From Helopsaltes ochotensis (lineage: Eukaryota; Chordata; Aves; Passeriformes; Locustellidae): a stretch of DNA of 64,000 nt. The notes beneath the pieces are model-generated. The model made no database searches. It was not told where the DNA came from and was given only the letters and a program-made list of their open reading frames with translations. The position numbers were made by a program, and so were the translations under genes. Within the stretch, counting starts at the first letter, position 1; each line of letters begins with the position of its first letter. This document shows positions 36,801 through 49,944 of the stretch, piece after piece. The DNA lies in NCBI GenBank assembly GCA_013400155.1, contig VXBM01000887.1, positions 1-64,000 on the forward strand, written 5' to 3'.

Positions 36801-39800
36801 GTTGTCTCTTAAGGCTGTTTGTTGGATGAGTTAGAATAAAAGCTGTTTCCTATTCATTCACTGGTAAACACACATAAAAGCATGTCCAGAATAATAATTT
36901 TCTGTGGATTTTAATTCATTCTAGAACACTGTCTTTTATTATCTTCTCCGTTGCTTCCCTGGAGAATGGGATATCCCACTGCAGTACATACAGAATCCCT
37001 CTAGGAGAGGCCATCAGCAGATTTGCATTGGAAATTTTATGTAATAACCCCTCTGCATATGGGTTATTACAAGAAAGCTAATTGCTTCCCATTACTTCTC
37101 CAGTCCACGCTGAGAAAGGACAGAACAGGTCACAGGTGGAGACAAGGAACCTTGGGTGATTTGCAGAAGGCAATCATTGCAAGCAATGGCAAAGTGTGTG
37201 GGTCTGCTTGCTACTGCTTTTAAACGATGCTGTTGAAAGAAAAATTGGTGCTGGACCATCAGCCTCAAGTGTGCCATAACTGAGCCAGGTACTCGTAGCT
37301 CTTCCTCTTTGCTGTTTTAATAGTTGGCTAGGAGTCTCCAAAGTACTGATGTTTCTCTAAAAAAGTTGTGTTTTGTGAGTGTGAATGCGACATTTAATGT
37401 TGCGTAAGGAAGGGCCTGGCCCAATAGATATCATGGTCTTGGACACTCAGTACACTGAGGTACTAAGGGAGGAGTTTTGTATTCTCCTTTTTAGGTCTTT
37501 TTTTTCCAGTGCCCTAGCTTCTCTTATGATGGTGCCCCAATTTTACTAGCCTGGGTTAGCTTATTCAGAATTGGCCAAGAACTCTGTTTTAAAATGATTT
37601 TTTTAAATTATAATTTACCTACTCACGTATCCTCTGCAAAACCTTCTTGAATTAATTACTGTGGCACAAAACTTGCTCTTTCTGTCTGTGCCTCTGTTTA
37701 GTTGTTAATCTGAGCCAAGAGATTAACAACTCTTGTTAATCAAAGTGCTCACTTTGCATATCTAACAGATAATTAGAGGTTCCAGTTGGACAGATCATCC
37801 TCTCTGATTCCTCCTACCACTCACACCAGTCTGGGAACATTCCCCTTTTTCTGCTTGATATCACACCTCCCATATTTCAGGCTATACCTGTTCCATCTTT
37901 TCCCATACATCCTTGGTCTATCGGTCCCATTAATCATGCCTGGACTGGGAGAGGGACGAGGCTGGTAGCACAGGGAGGGAGGTTGTGGGGTGCCACAAGC
38001 TGCTCAACCTGTACTTGGCAAACCTGGAGGACACGAGTGTGGACCAAGGGCAAGGCGTGGAGGAAATGCTTCCCTGCAGCTGACCAAGCAACCCCACGTG
38101 TGTGTACTTTCCACTTGTTAGCTGTGGAACAGCCTGTCTATCACTCATGTACTGGTCTGGCAGCAAACCCTTCTCTTTCCGAGCTTAGCCACTTTTCACG
38201 TCCTGATTTCCTACCTAGCAGCCAAATGCCTGCATCGCCCTTTGCGCCATGGATTGCTCACCATGATTTGCATCAGCACCGGGCAAGAGTGGTGCACTTA
38301 ACGTTGTTTTTGTGTTGTGTTTGTGTTGTATTTATCTTACCTGCCTCGGAGCTGGTGGCCGCTGTGCCCTCGAGTAGCTGGCAGGGGACAGAATTACGGG
38401 TTTGCAGCCGACTTTGCATGTAAAATTGGATGTTCTTTCCGTAAAGGTAGGGAGGAGCCGAAGAGCACAGCAGGTGACAGGAGGGACTCTGTCTCACTGA
38501 GGGAGTAAATTGTATCTAAGACTCATTTCGGGCCCCAGGTCTGCAGGCATAGATCAGCACGAGGTTAGTAGATATCAGCAGACAGAAGGCTTTCTTTCCC
38601 TGGAATGAACACTTGTGGGATATGTACTGAGTTCAGCCGTGCTAAATGTTTGGTGCAGCGTGAAGTGAGTGCTAATGGGACAAGGACAGTGATCGGCCTG
38701 GTGACAGCTGCCAGTGTGACAATGTGATGGCCTCTTCTGAGGCAGCATTATCACCTTTTCGTTGGGCTGCCAGCCACTCTACTGACAACTTGCAGGTGTT
38801 TTACATTTTGATTGTAAAGGCACACACAAAAGTACTTTAACTGGGGTTTTCTTTGTTTTTAATCTGGAGATTTTGTCTTTTCCAAAATAACCAGCATCCA
38901 GGCAATTACTCAGTTGTATTGCAGCATATTTTATGTATATCGTTTCAGCAACAATTTTTATATTTTTTGCCATATTTCAACCTCTCTTATTCCTCAGTAC
39001 ATCTAATTAGACCACAATAGCTTCTGCAATGCTTTCCTTTAGAGCTCAGTTTCAGACACTAGAGATTTCAGATTTCAGCTTTGTTTGGGTTTTTTTCCTA
39101 ATATTTTTGCATTTAAATATCCTTTTTCATTTCTTACATGTTTCTGGATTTGAAAGCATACCAGAAATAAAAAACTTGAATTTTGTCTGTATGTTGTGTG
39201 TCTTCTGAAAAATTCCATCTTAGTGATGAGTGTGACAATAATATGAATTTGGATATTTAAATCTTTTGATCAAATTCAAAGCACAACAATTTGCCATCCT
39301 TCAGGACTTGCTAAAATCACTTCATAGTTGCAAAATCTCAGTGGTCTTTTGAGATGGAACTGCGAATCTGGGAACAAGAACAGCAGTTATTTCAGCCAGC
39401 TTTCCTCCTGCTTTTATTTTTGTTTGCTTAGTTTTATTATTTATTTTCTCCTGGCTAGTCATACTTCCTAAAAGTGTGATGTTAATACTTTTTAATCACA
39501 ATATCCATAATACCATTATTGTATTCAAAATAGACCAAATTTCTCTCCTATTATTGTTTTCATTGATAGAGTTTTAATGGCCTTTTCTCACCAGAATAGA
39601 ACACAGTAAAATTTTGAGTCTTAGAATGTGTTTAGAAGATGCTGTCTTTCTAAGGAATTGCCTATTTAGACAAAAATGTGCTAAAAATGTAATTTGGACT
39701 GTAAACATCAATTGAACAGACTCAGAAGCCTAATACGGTCACAGAGACTTGGAATGGGTGGTGAAGGGAAGAGGAAAATGAGCATCCAAACAAGGATGAC

Positions 39801-41140
39801 TTGCTTTCAACATAACGGTAAAAGTTCTCATTAATTTAAATACGAGAATGAGTATAAGCTTAACGGGTTTTCCAGCAGAAAATGACAATTTGTTTTGGAA
39901 AAAACCTAAATGACATCTTAAGACATTTTTATACCATAGGTTTATGTCAAGAAAGAAAGGACAGAAAGCTTTAAGGAAAAGAGAGTTAAATTAAGAGTTT
40001 ATCAGAACATTGTAGTTAATAGAGTAAAAGGTTGAAAATGTAGCATTGAGCATCTGCAACTCTCTACTTTAAGTTGTGTGAAAAACTGAGGATAGGCACA
40101 GGTATTCCCACAGGATCTCCCTTCTCAGGCAGTGTTTCTGAAGTGTGCATGGATGGCAAACCAGAAAATACTGGTGTTTCTGAGGGTGTCAGCACACGGG
40201 CTGCTACAGTTTTGAGTAGTTTGAGATGCTGCTGCACATTTGCTGTTGACCACCTGCTTTTCACAACTGAAGGTGTTACCGTGGGTTGAGAGTGATCACA
40301 GAAGTTTTGTTGACAAGACAATAAGTTCCAGCCAGTGGGGCTGTATCATCCCAGAATACTCAGGCTTGACTGCAGGAAGACGTTTTACTAAGGTATGGGA
40401 CGTAGAACTACATTAGGAGTAGTTTAAATGAAGTTGGATTGTTACATTGTGTTGGTGCCCTGTGTTAGCAGAGTGTAAATTTTCTGGTCTGAATCTAAAT
40501 CCAGTATATTTGTTTCCAGTATGGAAAATGTTCGAGTATCTCAGGTTCTTCACATTTTTGCTGCATTGAAGCATGGCTTGTGAAGATCTGTGGTTGAAAA
40601 TGGAGAAGGTGTGTGTTGAAGGGTGTGTGACGGGACATAAACGCTTAGAGCAGACATACAAAGTCAAAGTTACAGTTCTACAAGACGCTTTGGCTATGAA
40701 TTCTGAAGCTTTCTAACATTTTTTAATGTTTTAAGGTATTCTAACAACTTCCTAATTTAACAGGTGCTTTAAACATTTATTCCTGTCTAAGTTGGAGGAT
40801 TTCATTGTCTATTTAAGTAACCTATAAATAAATGTATGAGAGGATTTACTGTGAAGTGTATAACATTTTCTCCTTTTAAGATCTGTGTCACTGCAAGTCT
40901 TGTGCTATGCCTGTGTGGGCCATTTACCTGCATTTTATAGTGTCTGTACCAGTGTCTGTATAGAGGGTGTTAAAAATACTTGGACACCTATTGTTACAGT
41001 TTATTTTTTGATTAAAATAGCAGAAATGTCCCACCAATTTGGGGGATTAATTTCTTTCTGTTAAATTTAATCATTTCTAGGGTGAAGTTGTGGAATTCCT
41101 TGATGACCTGTTAGAAGTGGAGGAAGAGAAGGAATCCTGA
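21689..41140 (+). CDS. CRTAP: Cartilage-associated protein (5' part in gap)
   Basis: Seven exons join in phase: 21689-21834 (partial), 25337-25486, 26096-26267, 28621-28749, 29665-29810, 31816-31899, 41081-41140. They give 294 visible residues of about 400. The product is the non-catalytic partner of prolyl 3-hydroxylase 1 and cyclophilin B in the endoplasmic reticulum, where the complex hydroxylates a specific proline in fibrillar collagen chains. Loss in human causes osteogenesis imperfecta. Near-identical blocks to human CRTAP include [40 protein letters not shown] and YLLFD. Two N-glycosylation sequons (NLTP, NITT) are kept. The chain ends in an acidic EVEEEKES and carries no dioxygenase domain, as usual. 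The signal peptide falls in the gap. Intron 6 is 9.2 kb. The nearest poly(A) signal is at 41741. Confidence 0.97.
21835..25336 (+). other. CRTAP intron 1
   Basis: Starts with GC-rich CpG-island edge, then pyrimidine-rich DNA to about 22.98 kb. Near 24.55-24.66 kb it is AT-rich with short TA runs. No exon or strong repeat is recognised. Confidence 0.7.
25337..25486 (+). CDS. CRTAP: CRTAP exon 2
   Basis: 150 nt, phase 0 at both ends. Begins [20 protein letters not shown], a TPR-like helical repeat segment, and ends DLETKPYE. Confidence 0.97.
26096..26267 (+). CDS. CRTAP: CRTAP exon 3
   Basis: 172 nt. Contains [30 protein letters not shown] and [18 protein letters not shown], almost the same as human. 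A gtgagt donor follows a split Asp codon. Confidence 0.97.
28621..28749 (+). CDS. CRTAP: CRTAP exon 4
   Basis: 129 nt. Reads [19 protein letters not shown] and then [17 protein letters not shown]. It carries a conserved sequon (NLTP) and the two cysteines of CKVQC. Confidence 0.97.
29665..29810 (+). CDS. CRTAP: CRTAP exon 5
   Basis: 146 nt. Reads [20 protein letters not shown] and then [13 protein letters not shown] gtaggt donor follows FQPRS. Confidence 0.97.
31816..31899 (+). CDS. CRTAP: CRTAP exon 6
   Basis: 84 nt. Reads [20 protein letters not shown] and ends EHLMDDDE, matching the human [23 protein letters not shown] segment. Confidence 0.96.
32180..32193 (+). promoter_or_regulatory. 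CTCF-like motif
   Basis: The 14 bases acaccagggggcag fit the CTCF core consensus at 13 of 14 positions as I align it. It lies 281 bases into intron 6. Sequence match only, and such matches also occur by chance. Confidence 0.35.
37040..37071. repeat. Perfect inverted repeat, 11-bp arms
   Basis: Arms tgtaataaccc (37040-37050) and gggttattaca (37061-37071) flank a 10-base loop inside CRTAP intron 6. Confidence 0.9.
37700..37731. repeat. Perfect inverted repeat, 12-bp arms
   Basis: Arms agttgttaatct (37700-37711) and agattaacaact (37720-37731) flank an 8-base loop inside CRTAP intron 6. Confidence 0.9.
41081..41140 (+). CDS. CRTAP: CRTAP exon 7 with stop
   Basis: 60 nt. Reads [19 protein letters not shown] then TGA, matching GEVVEYVDDLLELEE of human. 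A strong acceptor (catttctag) precedes it. Confidence 0.97.
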   Translation, partial: GEVVEFLDDLLEVEEEKES

Positions 41141-41765
41141 TGAGTGAAGCCACCACAAAGTACTTTACAAAAGTGAAGACTCACCATTGCTCCTTACTAT
41201 TGTTCTTGATCACCTGTAGTTCCGGTTAGATATACCTCAAAGGTGCTTCCTTAAGCTGCACCTTTTGTCCTAAGACCCACTCCTGAAAGGTCACTTCCGT
41301 GCTGCACTGACTCTTTTGTGAGCATGGCTTTTCACTGTGCAGAACTGGTGCACATGAGTTTCCCCCTTGAGCTTTCTTTCCCTTACACAAACACAACAAA
41401 ACAGACTGTTTCTGTTTCCTGGGATAACACTAAGGTTCCTCATTTTGGTGCTGTTCTACTAAGTTGTAGTAGTACAGCTAAATTCTAAGAACTTTTGTCA
41501 GATTATGAACTATGGAAGACATTACAGTTCCTCTTTCTGAGCTATGAATTGTATTATTTATATATGTCTTTTTATGTGATAATGAATCCCAGTGCACCTG
41601 AAAGATATTAAGGTACATTTAAATAGTTGAAATAAGGTGAATAACAAAGCACAAATGATCTTGTAAACATTGCTTAAAGAATTCTGAAAGCAGTGTTGAT
41701 CTTTCTTGAAAGCTAAACTAAATTCCACTATGTGAAACTGAATAAAAATATTTTTTTCTTCCTAC
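41141..41765 (+). other. CRTAP: CRTAP 3'UTR
   Basis: AT-rich sequence from the stop to just past AATAAA at 41741-41746, which is followed by a T-rich run as usual downstream of cleavage sites. A second AATAAA at 42837-42842 could give a longer transcript. The cleavage point is inferred. Confidence 0.65.
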
Positions 41766-43004
41766 CAGTTCTTACTCTTTCTGTTGAAACAGCCTGTGGT
41801 CCCTGTTGACGTGGGGCCAATCTTGTATGAAATACTGATGATTGATGTATTTCGTATTCTCTTCTGTAAAAAAATAGTTTGTGTTGTTTTTTCAGCCTGG
41901 TGGGACTATCTGCATAGTTTTCATCCAAAGGTAAGTACAGGTGGAAACTCAGGTAATTTTCAGTGGAATAATGAAAAAATATTTACATGTGAATTCCTGT
42001 CCTTTTTATTAACTGTACAGCATAGTCCAATACAGAAGTATTGGCACAGACCAAAAAGGTGTGATAGAGAAGAGTAATGAATTAGTGCCTAAGTCTACAG
42101 GAGAGAAAAAAGCCCCTTGAGCTCAGAGAAGGATACGGGATTTCATCCTGTGCTTTCCTCTTTTGTTTTCAAGGATCAAGTCCTGCAAATGGTTTCGTCC
42201 TGCTTGCATCAAGGGGAGATGAGCATTCAGTGCACATAAACGTACTGATCAGCATTCACCTCCTATGGTGGAACTGTAACTCAGCTGAATGGAAGTGAAG
42301 TACAAACCCTTAATCTGCTTTGAGTTTTTAAAAAGGCAAAACATGATCTACATTAGCTTGCCAAGTTGTTGCTGCTATAGTTTATATAAGCTGTAATACA
42401 CTATTGAGTGTCTACAGGGAATAAGAAGGAGAATCCATAGGGTGGGGTTTCAGTGTCCTTCAGCATATGACAGCAATGAAACATTTGAATTTGAGTGTGA
42501 AAGATGTTTGGAAGATCAGACTGGCTCTTTTAACTGCTTTAATATAAATCACAACTAATCCGCTGAAGTTGATGGGCAGACTATTTTAATCTCGAAATGA
42601 AAACCTATCAAGAGCCTTTTAACTTTGGAAAATTTGCCCAGCTCAACTTGTGGTAAGGAGACCAGAATCTGGCTTGCTGTGTGCCTTGAACTGACGGAGG
42701 GTTCTATGTATCACATTTCCTCATGGTTTTGTTCTACACAATATTAGCACTCATTGTAATTTTATGTAAGAATTGAAATTTGCTTTTAAAAGTTGTTTAC
42801 AAACAGTTGATTGTAAACCATCACTTCGCCCTATGAAATAAATACATGTAATATCCTGCTGGGGTAGCTTCTCCAATTTGTCCTTAGTTTTCTCTTGTTG
42901 GAGGTATGTGTATGCTCAAAGGTTACTGCTCTGGAGTCCCTTTTTGACCTTCTGCTTTCCAGCCTGCATGGACAACTCCAGATTTTGTCCTCAGGAGCTC
43001 AACC

Positions 43005-43361
43005 AGTAATGAGGGGAGACCTCATTGCAGTCCACAACTTCCTTGTGAGGGGAAGAGGAGGGGCAGGGACTGATCTCTGTGGCGACCAGTGCCAGGACCC
43101 AAGGGAATGGCCTGAGGCTGTGTCAGGGAAGATACAGGTTGGATATTAGGAAAAGATTTTTTCCCCAGACGGTGGTTAGGCACTAGCACAGGCTCCCCAG
43201 GGAAGTGGTCACAGCACCAGCCTGACAGTTCAAAAAGCATTTAGACAATACTCTCAGGCACACGCTTGGGGTGTCCTGTGCAGGGCCTGGAGTTGGACTC
43301 CATGATCCTTGTAGGTCCCTTGCAGCTCATAATATTGTGTGATTCTGTGATTCTGTGATAG
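43005..43361 (+). mobile_element. CR1 LINE 3' fragment
   Basis: Carries typical CR1 words in order: gaggggagacctcattgc, gggaatggcctgaggctg, ggttggatattaggaaa, and the terminal 8-bp tail repeat gattctgt at 43340-43361. It is truncated at the 5' end, lies between CRTAP and SUSD5, and is non-coding now. Confidence 0.93.
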
Positions 43362-46300
43362 CCAATAGCTTAATCTTTGACACTCTAGCATTCAAATCCA
43401 GAAATTCCACCATTAAAGAGTGTGGAGCTGGCTGGAGATGGATGTATCCATCTACATTGCCTTTGTTTTACAGCCTGGCTGTTTGTTTCTGTGGTGCCCT
43501 GTGGTGCCCCAGCTCCTGTGTGCTGCTGTCTGTAGGTACTGCAGTGCAAAGCCTCAAAGGCTGTCGTAATTCAGGTTCCTGAGCCCAAGGTGTTCCATGA
43601 CTGTACATCCCCTGTGGAAATAACACATGAATAAAGCTCCTAATCAGGTGTTGCCTGTTGGTGGAGCAAGTAGCATAGACTGCAGTAGGTACAACATGAG
43701 AGAAAGCAAGTTCCAGGACCTCTTTGTTTTACACCCAGAATTATTTCTCTGCAGTTGAAGAACTCCATTTCCCTTTCCAGCACTAATTGTATGAGATTCC
43801 TATTATGTTTTTTAAAGAGAAAAGGACATGGTAAACTACTGTCATATTTTCACTCCACTGGTACAAACTAAACACCAGAGTTACCTGTTTTGTGATTCAT
43901 TGGACTTCAATGGATTACAGTGGGAATACGTTTGCTGCCTGTGAACCCTGATTTTTCCTCTTCATCGAACAGTTTTTCAATGGTTATTGCAAGTCTCTCA
44001 GGTATGATGAATTTTCTGGCAAGCTTGTGATTTGGTCTTCAAGGCTTTCTTAGCTAATCTCTTCTCACGTTCACTCATTTCCTCACCTCTTGATCTTGCA
44101 GCTAAACTCCCCTCCCATTGTGCCTTCTCAGGTGGGGATTTCATGGTTTACTAAGATATCCATTAGCCAGTGATTTATTTTTTTAAGCCTCCTTAAAGTA
44201 AGTCTGATGTCCTTTACCATTCAATTTAACTTGGGGAGGCACCTGGTACTCCTGCAGCCTCGGGAGATGGCACCGTGATCCCTTATTCATTTTGTTCAAG
44301 TGTCTGTGGATTTTTGTTTTGGCTTCCTTAATTTCCCCTATGTATAGTCCCAAGCCAGTTCCATCTTAATAAGTACAAGTAGTTCTCAAACCCTTGTTCT
44401 TTTCTAAAAAGAAACAGCTCCTCTTCCAGTTCTTCAGTATTTACTGTGGCTTTTTTCAGCATTCTCAGGTTCTTTTAACTGATTTTTCTTTTCCTGCTGC
44501 TATTGTTAAATGCCAGCATTTACATGTGGCTGTAATAACTTAAGTGTCTCTTCTTCCACTTCTCTGATCCTGCCAACTCTTCTTGGGAGGCGGTGGGAAT
44601 ATTCCTGCCTCCCTTCTGCCACCCCAAATTCCTGTGAGTTGTGTGCCTCTGATGTTAGCAGCTTCTGCCTAACCTGATGCGATATTTAAATTTGTCTCCA
44701 CTTTTGGCTTTTACAGGTTTACAGTATGATACTGATGCTCATGGGAACATCATCTTGTTGAACACACCGTGTTCATGAGGCAAGGTTTGAATGTAGCATA
44801 GGTACTGTGTGTCTCTCTATCTTGGCGGTAGTATTGCCTGTTGTAGAGCTGTACAGCTACACTTTTTTATAATTACTCACATTTCTAATAACAAAGCTGG
44901 CTATTCTGGTAGCTGCTGCTGGCCTCTAATATTCTGTCAGTGCTCCCAAGAAAGTCTGCAATAATTCCATCTGCATGTTGTTCTGTCACCACTTAGAGGC
45001 GAATGGTGGATGAAGCCCATCTTCTGGCAGATTTCTAATACAGGGGGCTGCATGCATGTGAGTTCTGAGCTTGTTTTCTTGTTGAATGGGTCCTGCATGA
45101 TCGGGAGCTGCTTGGAAACTGAGGATTTGACTGAGTCAGAAAGAGTGTCACACTGAGGTGGATGTTTGTTTAGGTGAAAAACACAACCTCTGGCTGTCAG
45201 GACAGTCTTTCTTATGTAAGAACTAAAGCTTGGGTAAGGGAGGACATGCAGAGGTTGAAAATCAATGCATTTTACGGAGCTAAGAGTATAATGCTTTTCA
45301 AATTAGTGCCTACTCTTACTGATAGCAATTCTTTTTATTACTGGCTCCTTGTGACTTCATACTCACAAATGGCAACATTCATTTAAAAAAGGAAGAAGGA
45401 TGGTAGTGATTTTTCTCCTCAAAGCTTAACTTTGCTCCCATAAAAGAGTATTTCAGGCTCCATATTTCTGTGCCTCAGAAATTCCTATTGCCAATAAAAT
45501 CAGCTATGAAAAACAAATACTTTCAGAATGATCAGTTTGGCAAATTCAGCGGGAATACAAATGTCCTGCTGAGCCCTTTCATTTGCCGTAGTAATCCTGC
45601 AAGCAGACCTTCGTAACTTCTGTTGACAAGGCGTGAGCCAAAAGCAAATTCAAATTGCTCCATTTCCCAGAGCTTTACTGCTTTGGAATGCTAGAATATA
45701 AACCCAAAAGTTAGTCAGCTGCTGTTCTTAATTCACCCGAAAAGCCCATCCAAGCAACAAGGTGTCATTTCTCCATACTTTCCAGAAAAACTATCCCCCT
45801 GAAAATCTGATAGCATGTCCTGCTTTACAAAGTTCTTTCTCAGCAGACTGTTGCCATCAATACCCACCATTTATCTTCACATCCTTTACAGTGAATTATT
45901 GGTCTGTATCAATAATGGAGGCACACTTAGAAGATCTTTCCATTTCAAGACAGTCTTCATGAAAAATGGTTTAAATAGCATGCAAATCTTACAGCTCTGA
46001 AAACGGAGTTGTGATTAGACAAAGATTTGTTGGATTATAAAAGTCCAAGTATTTATTATGGCTGGTACTGAGAATAAACAGTTGCCTGCATATGCCAGCT
46101 ACTATGGAAATATGTTTTTAAGTTCTAATGTGAGTTGTAAACCAAAGCTACTTCAGTTAAAAAAAATCAATACTTAAACTGTGGGGAGGAGTAGTCAGTG
46201 CCAGAGAAAACATTCCCATTTAATAATGTTTGAACATAGAGCTGTGATGCAGTTTGTAGCAAGGCAGTGAGAAAACCCCACAACTAATCCTTCATTGCAG

Positions 46301-48699
46301 CTGTCTGAACTTTTGGTCGTCTGCCATACTTTAAACAGCGACTTCTTTTTCCTGGTGACTCAAGACTTGAATGACCTAGTGTGGAGAGTTTAAGCTCTAT
46401 ACAAAAAAGGAGTTAAGTAAGAAACAGCCAAAGTAAGTTGGGTTGCACATCCCAGCAAATCAGGGGTTTGTATCTTAAGTCCTCTTCAGTGCCTAGGAGA
46501 AAATATTAAAATAAATAGATACATTTTTTATTTATTTATTTTTGGCAAGGAAATAGTCAGTGGTTTAGGCATCCATCTCTCCTCTTTCCCCTCTTCTCTC
46601 TCCTTAATGTGCTGATCTTATATGTAAATTAAATTCTGTAGAAAGTTCAAATTTGGAAGTTTATAAATGCTAACCTTTCCTGTAGAAAAACTTTCTAAAT
46701 TTTCTTTGATTATTTTTAACTTTTTCTTCCCATTGATGTATCTCATGGGTAGGTCTTTTCAGCATCATGAAGTAACAAAAGTGCTTTTTTTCCCCGATTA
46801 ATTTTTTTGCAAAGTAATGGAACTTGCATACTTTCGAATGGAAATATGGGAGTCAGCGAAGTAATTTTATATGACTGTTAATTTTAAAGGAAAATAAAAA
46901 AGGGGCTTTCTGCCTTTGCCCCATTCTCAATATCACTTACCTGAAAAAGGATTAAACACTTAAGTATTGTCCTGAGCTGGTAGAAACCCTGTTGTTTGCC
47001 AGGTCTTATGATGATGTAATAATTTCTTATTAAGGGTAATTTTTAAATGGTCATTCATAGCTACATATTCTGATCTTTCACAGATAGGTATTGTGTTTTA
47101 TCTTTGCATTACAAATTGCTTGGTATAAATAAAAGGTAAATCATTGAATAAAAAAGTCAGTCTATGCTGGGTCTAATGCTCATGGCAACAAATCTCCAGC
47201 ATAATAGCTTTTGAGGTACAGTAAGCAATAAAGCAGTACAACACAATAACCATGTATTGTTAGGACAAGCCCAGAAATTGAGGGGATTTCAGCCTGAGAA
47301 CTTAGCAAACACCTAAAATGCATGAACCCAGTGTTTCTGTGCAATGGGGAGCAACCTCCTTTTGGTTAAATGGGTTTGAACCTCCAAACACTGCCAGTAG
47401 CTGTGATGTTACACCCTACAGTGTCACTTTTCGTTCACTGCTGAAGTGAATTTGTACAGTCTCTGTTCAGACACCGTAGCACAAGGTCTGTATGAAATGG
47501 GGGCCAAGTTAATAGGTTAACAAAGGAAAGGAGAGGAAAGGGAGATCATATCTAAGTCTTGACTCTGGTGGGCAAATTTTGACCAGCCTGTTGTAATATG
47601 TGGTTTCCCTAGAAGAGAATAATAAAAGTCATTATCACAGAGTAACAGATCAATGGCATGTCACTGAGTGTCACCATCACAAAAGCACTTCTGGTATTCC
47701 CCCCCCCTTTTTTTTTTCCTCTCCCAATTTCAGCGTGCAGCATGCAGTTTCAGCTTTGATTCCTAAGTAATTTATCTCCTATTCTATTTTGACCTTATCA
47801 TGTTAAAATTTTGTATTCATCGTATAATGTATATATTGTTTGCCATTCCCGTTATCTGTGATTAGCCAAGTTTCACACACAGAGGGAAGTTTGAGTCAAA
47901 TGGATCATTGAAGAGCTGTTTATCCCCATCTGTTTATTAGTATTCCCAAACTCCTTGAATCATTATAGTAAAGTGAATACTGTGAATACAAACAGATGAT
48001 GCTGCAAAGGAGGGTAGATGTTCTAAAGCAGAACTGGGCTGCCAGTCTAAGCTAAACATTTTTTAGCTAATATTTTTATATCAAAGTATCTTCTACAAGA
48101 ATTATGAAAGTAACAGGCCTATTTTTTCTCCATAAACTTGTGGGCAAACTGGATGATTTGCACAAAAACACACACATGCACTTCCTTTCCTGGTGCTTTT
48201 GTAACTTGAGTTTTATTTAAATACCTCCAAAGCATTATGTTAATGTACACTTTCTTCTGGTTCATGAAAAACAAGTGTTTCTAAGTTTCAAATATGATCC
48301 TTGTACACTTTGTGTTTGTAATTATATTTTGAGTCTCATTTTTACATGTTCAATTCCTAGGACAAATAGAATTGAGTTTCCATTTTGAATAATGCTACAC
48401 AGAACTGTTACACCTACTTGTACCTTTCAGTTAAGCAATAATTTTAATGGTTGTTCCTATGTTTATTTTTCAGCATATTTCCATGGGATTGCAGATGACA
48501 TGTTTTAGTTGAGTTAAGAGTCTCCATAAAGTTGCTTGGTGTGAAATCCATTGTTGGATTTTTCTTTTTTAACTGCCTTAAAAAATAGTTTACAACAGAA
48601 ATTCTAGGTTATTTCATAGCGTAGAATGCATTAAAAGGATAAAGTCATGCGTATGTCAGAGACATATTTACAAATCTGTACAATTTCTGTTATTTACTG
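43362..48699. other. Convergent intergenic sequence
   Basis: No exon, RNA gene or recognisable recent element is seen. AT-rich with short tttattta runs near 46530. Part of it may be the SUSD5 3'UTR, since SUSD5 is transcribed towards it, but I cannot fix a poly(A) site. Confidence 0.5.
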
Positions 48700-48747
48700 C
48701 AGCTCTTGCCAGGCAAAAAGATTCAGCTCTTGCCAGGCAACGAGATT
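48700..48747. repeat. 24-bp tandem duplication
   Basis: Two 24-base units starting cagctcttgccaggcaa, at 48700-48723 and 48724-48747, differ at two positions. Confidence 0.9.
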
Positions 48748-49871
48748 GAACTCTTACTTCTCTGAGGTCAAACTCTCCAAGATAACCCATAGCCATTCTC
48801 TAAAAATGCTTTGTTTTGCTTACCAGCCCTGAGATTGATGGCTGCATGTAAGATGGGCCCAATTCTGCACTCCATTTCATAAAGCCTGCCTTCCATGGAG
48901 TTAAAGATAATTACCACTGTGACTCAAGCCAGAACATGGAATGAGCTCCACCCAGGCACCTTTTCTTACCCTTTGACTAAGGCTGAATGGCAGATGAATT
49001 TTTTTCTGACCTGCAGATTATTCACAGTTGCCAGACTTCCTCTTGTTCATTCAGAAATGTAAGGAGGACCTCCTTCTAAACTCACACGAACTATGCTAAG
49101 GGATTCTAAAAAACATGGCCCCCTCTCTTCCTGTTTATTTTCAGAACTGCTGGAGATGGAATGTGCTATTGGAAAAGCCTCAGTGCTTTTACACCAACTC
49201 CCAGTCTAGAAGCGGAGTGCATTTTATCAACTTGATACAATTTATTTCTTCCCCAGGTCTGCTTTATCTTTAAAACCACAAAAAGCAGTATGCGAAGGGG
49301 CTGCCCATCTCCCAGAGCCACTGTCCACCCCTCCAGCCAATGCAAGAGCAGAATGGTGTAAAATCAGTCCTTCCACAGAGTTCACATGGCAAAAGTATTA
49401 CACATGGCTTCAGTTGCCAGAGGTGCTACTGGCTGTGAATTAAAGTTCAGTATCTTGGTCAGTCAACATCGTGTTCAGAAAGCAGCCAACTGTATATGGG
49501 GTTCTCCTGGAAAGTGCATTATCAGTGTTTGGCTCTGTAATGAGAGGATATTCATCATAACACCTGGATTCAAAGGTGCTCTGACTCCTCTTCTGCTCAT
49601 ACTCAAGGAAGAATGGCACTTACAGTATTCTCTGAATTCCAGGGAAACATTATCATTTCTACAGGAAGATTAGTTATAAGAATGGCACTTCTTCACTAAG
49701 GCTAAAAGAACACTTTCCAGAAAAGTAGCATAATGATCCAACATTTGTGGCTTGTTAAATTCACAACATTGAAGAAAATTACCTTAGTAATCATTGCAAT
49801 ACTATCCATTAAAGTCTGGTAGCAAATAGTTTTTCTTTTTAAGACACATCAGGTAATACTTTGTTATATGT

Positions 49872-49934
49872 TTTTTTAGAACCAGCTTGGGCAGGTTCTA
49901 AAAAAGGAGCAAACACCAAGTGTGTGGTTGCTCC
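49872..49934. repeat. Two adjacent inverted repeats
   Basis: Arms ttttttagaacc (49872-49883) and ggttctaaaaaa (49894-49905) flank a 10-base loop. Directly after, ggagcaa (49906-49912) pairs with ttgctcc (49928-49934). The minisatellite begins 10 bases further on. Confidence 0.85.
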
Positions 49935-49944
49935 AAAAACATCC

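Larger units (their letters stand above)
31900..41080 (+). other. CRTAP intron 6 (9.2 kb)
   Basis: The largest CRTAP intron. Two short perfect inverted repeats (37040-37071, 37700-37731), a TA-rich run near 32207 and a CTCF-like motif near 32180 are the only structures I recognise. No nested exon is supported. Confidence 0.7.
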
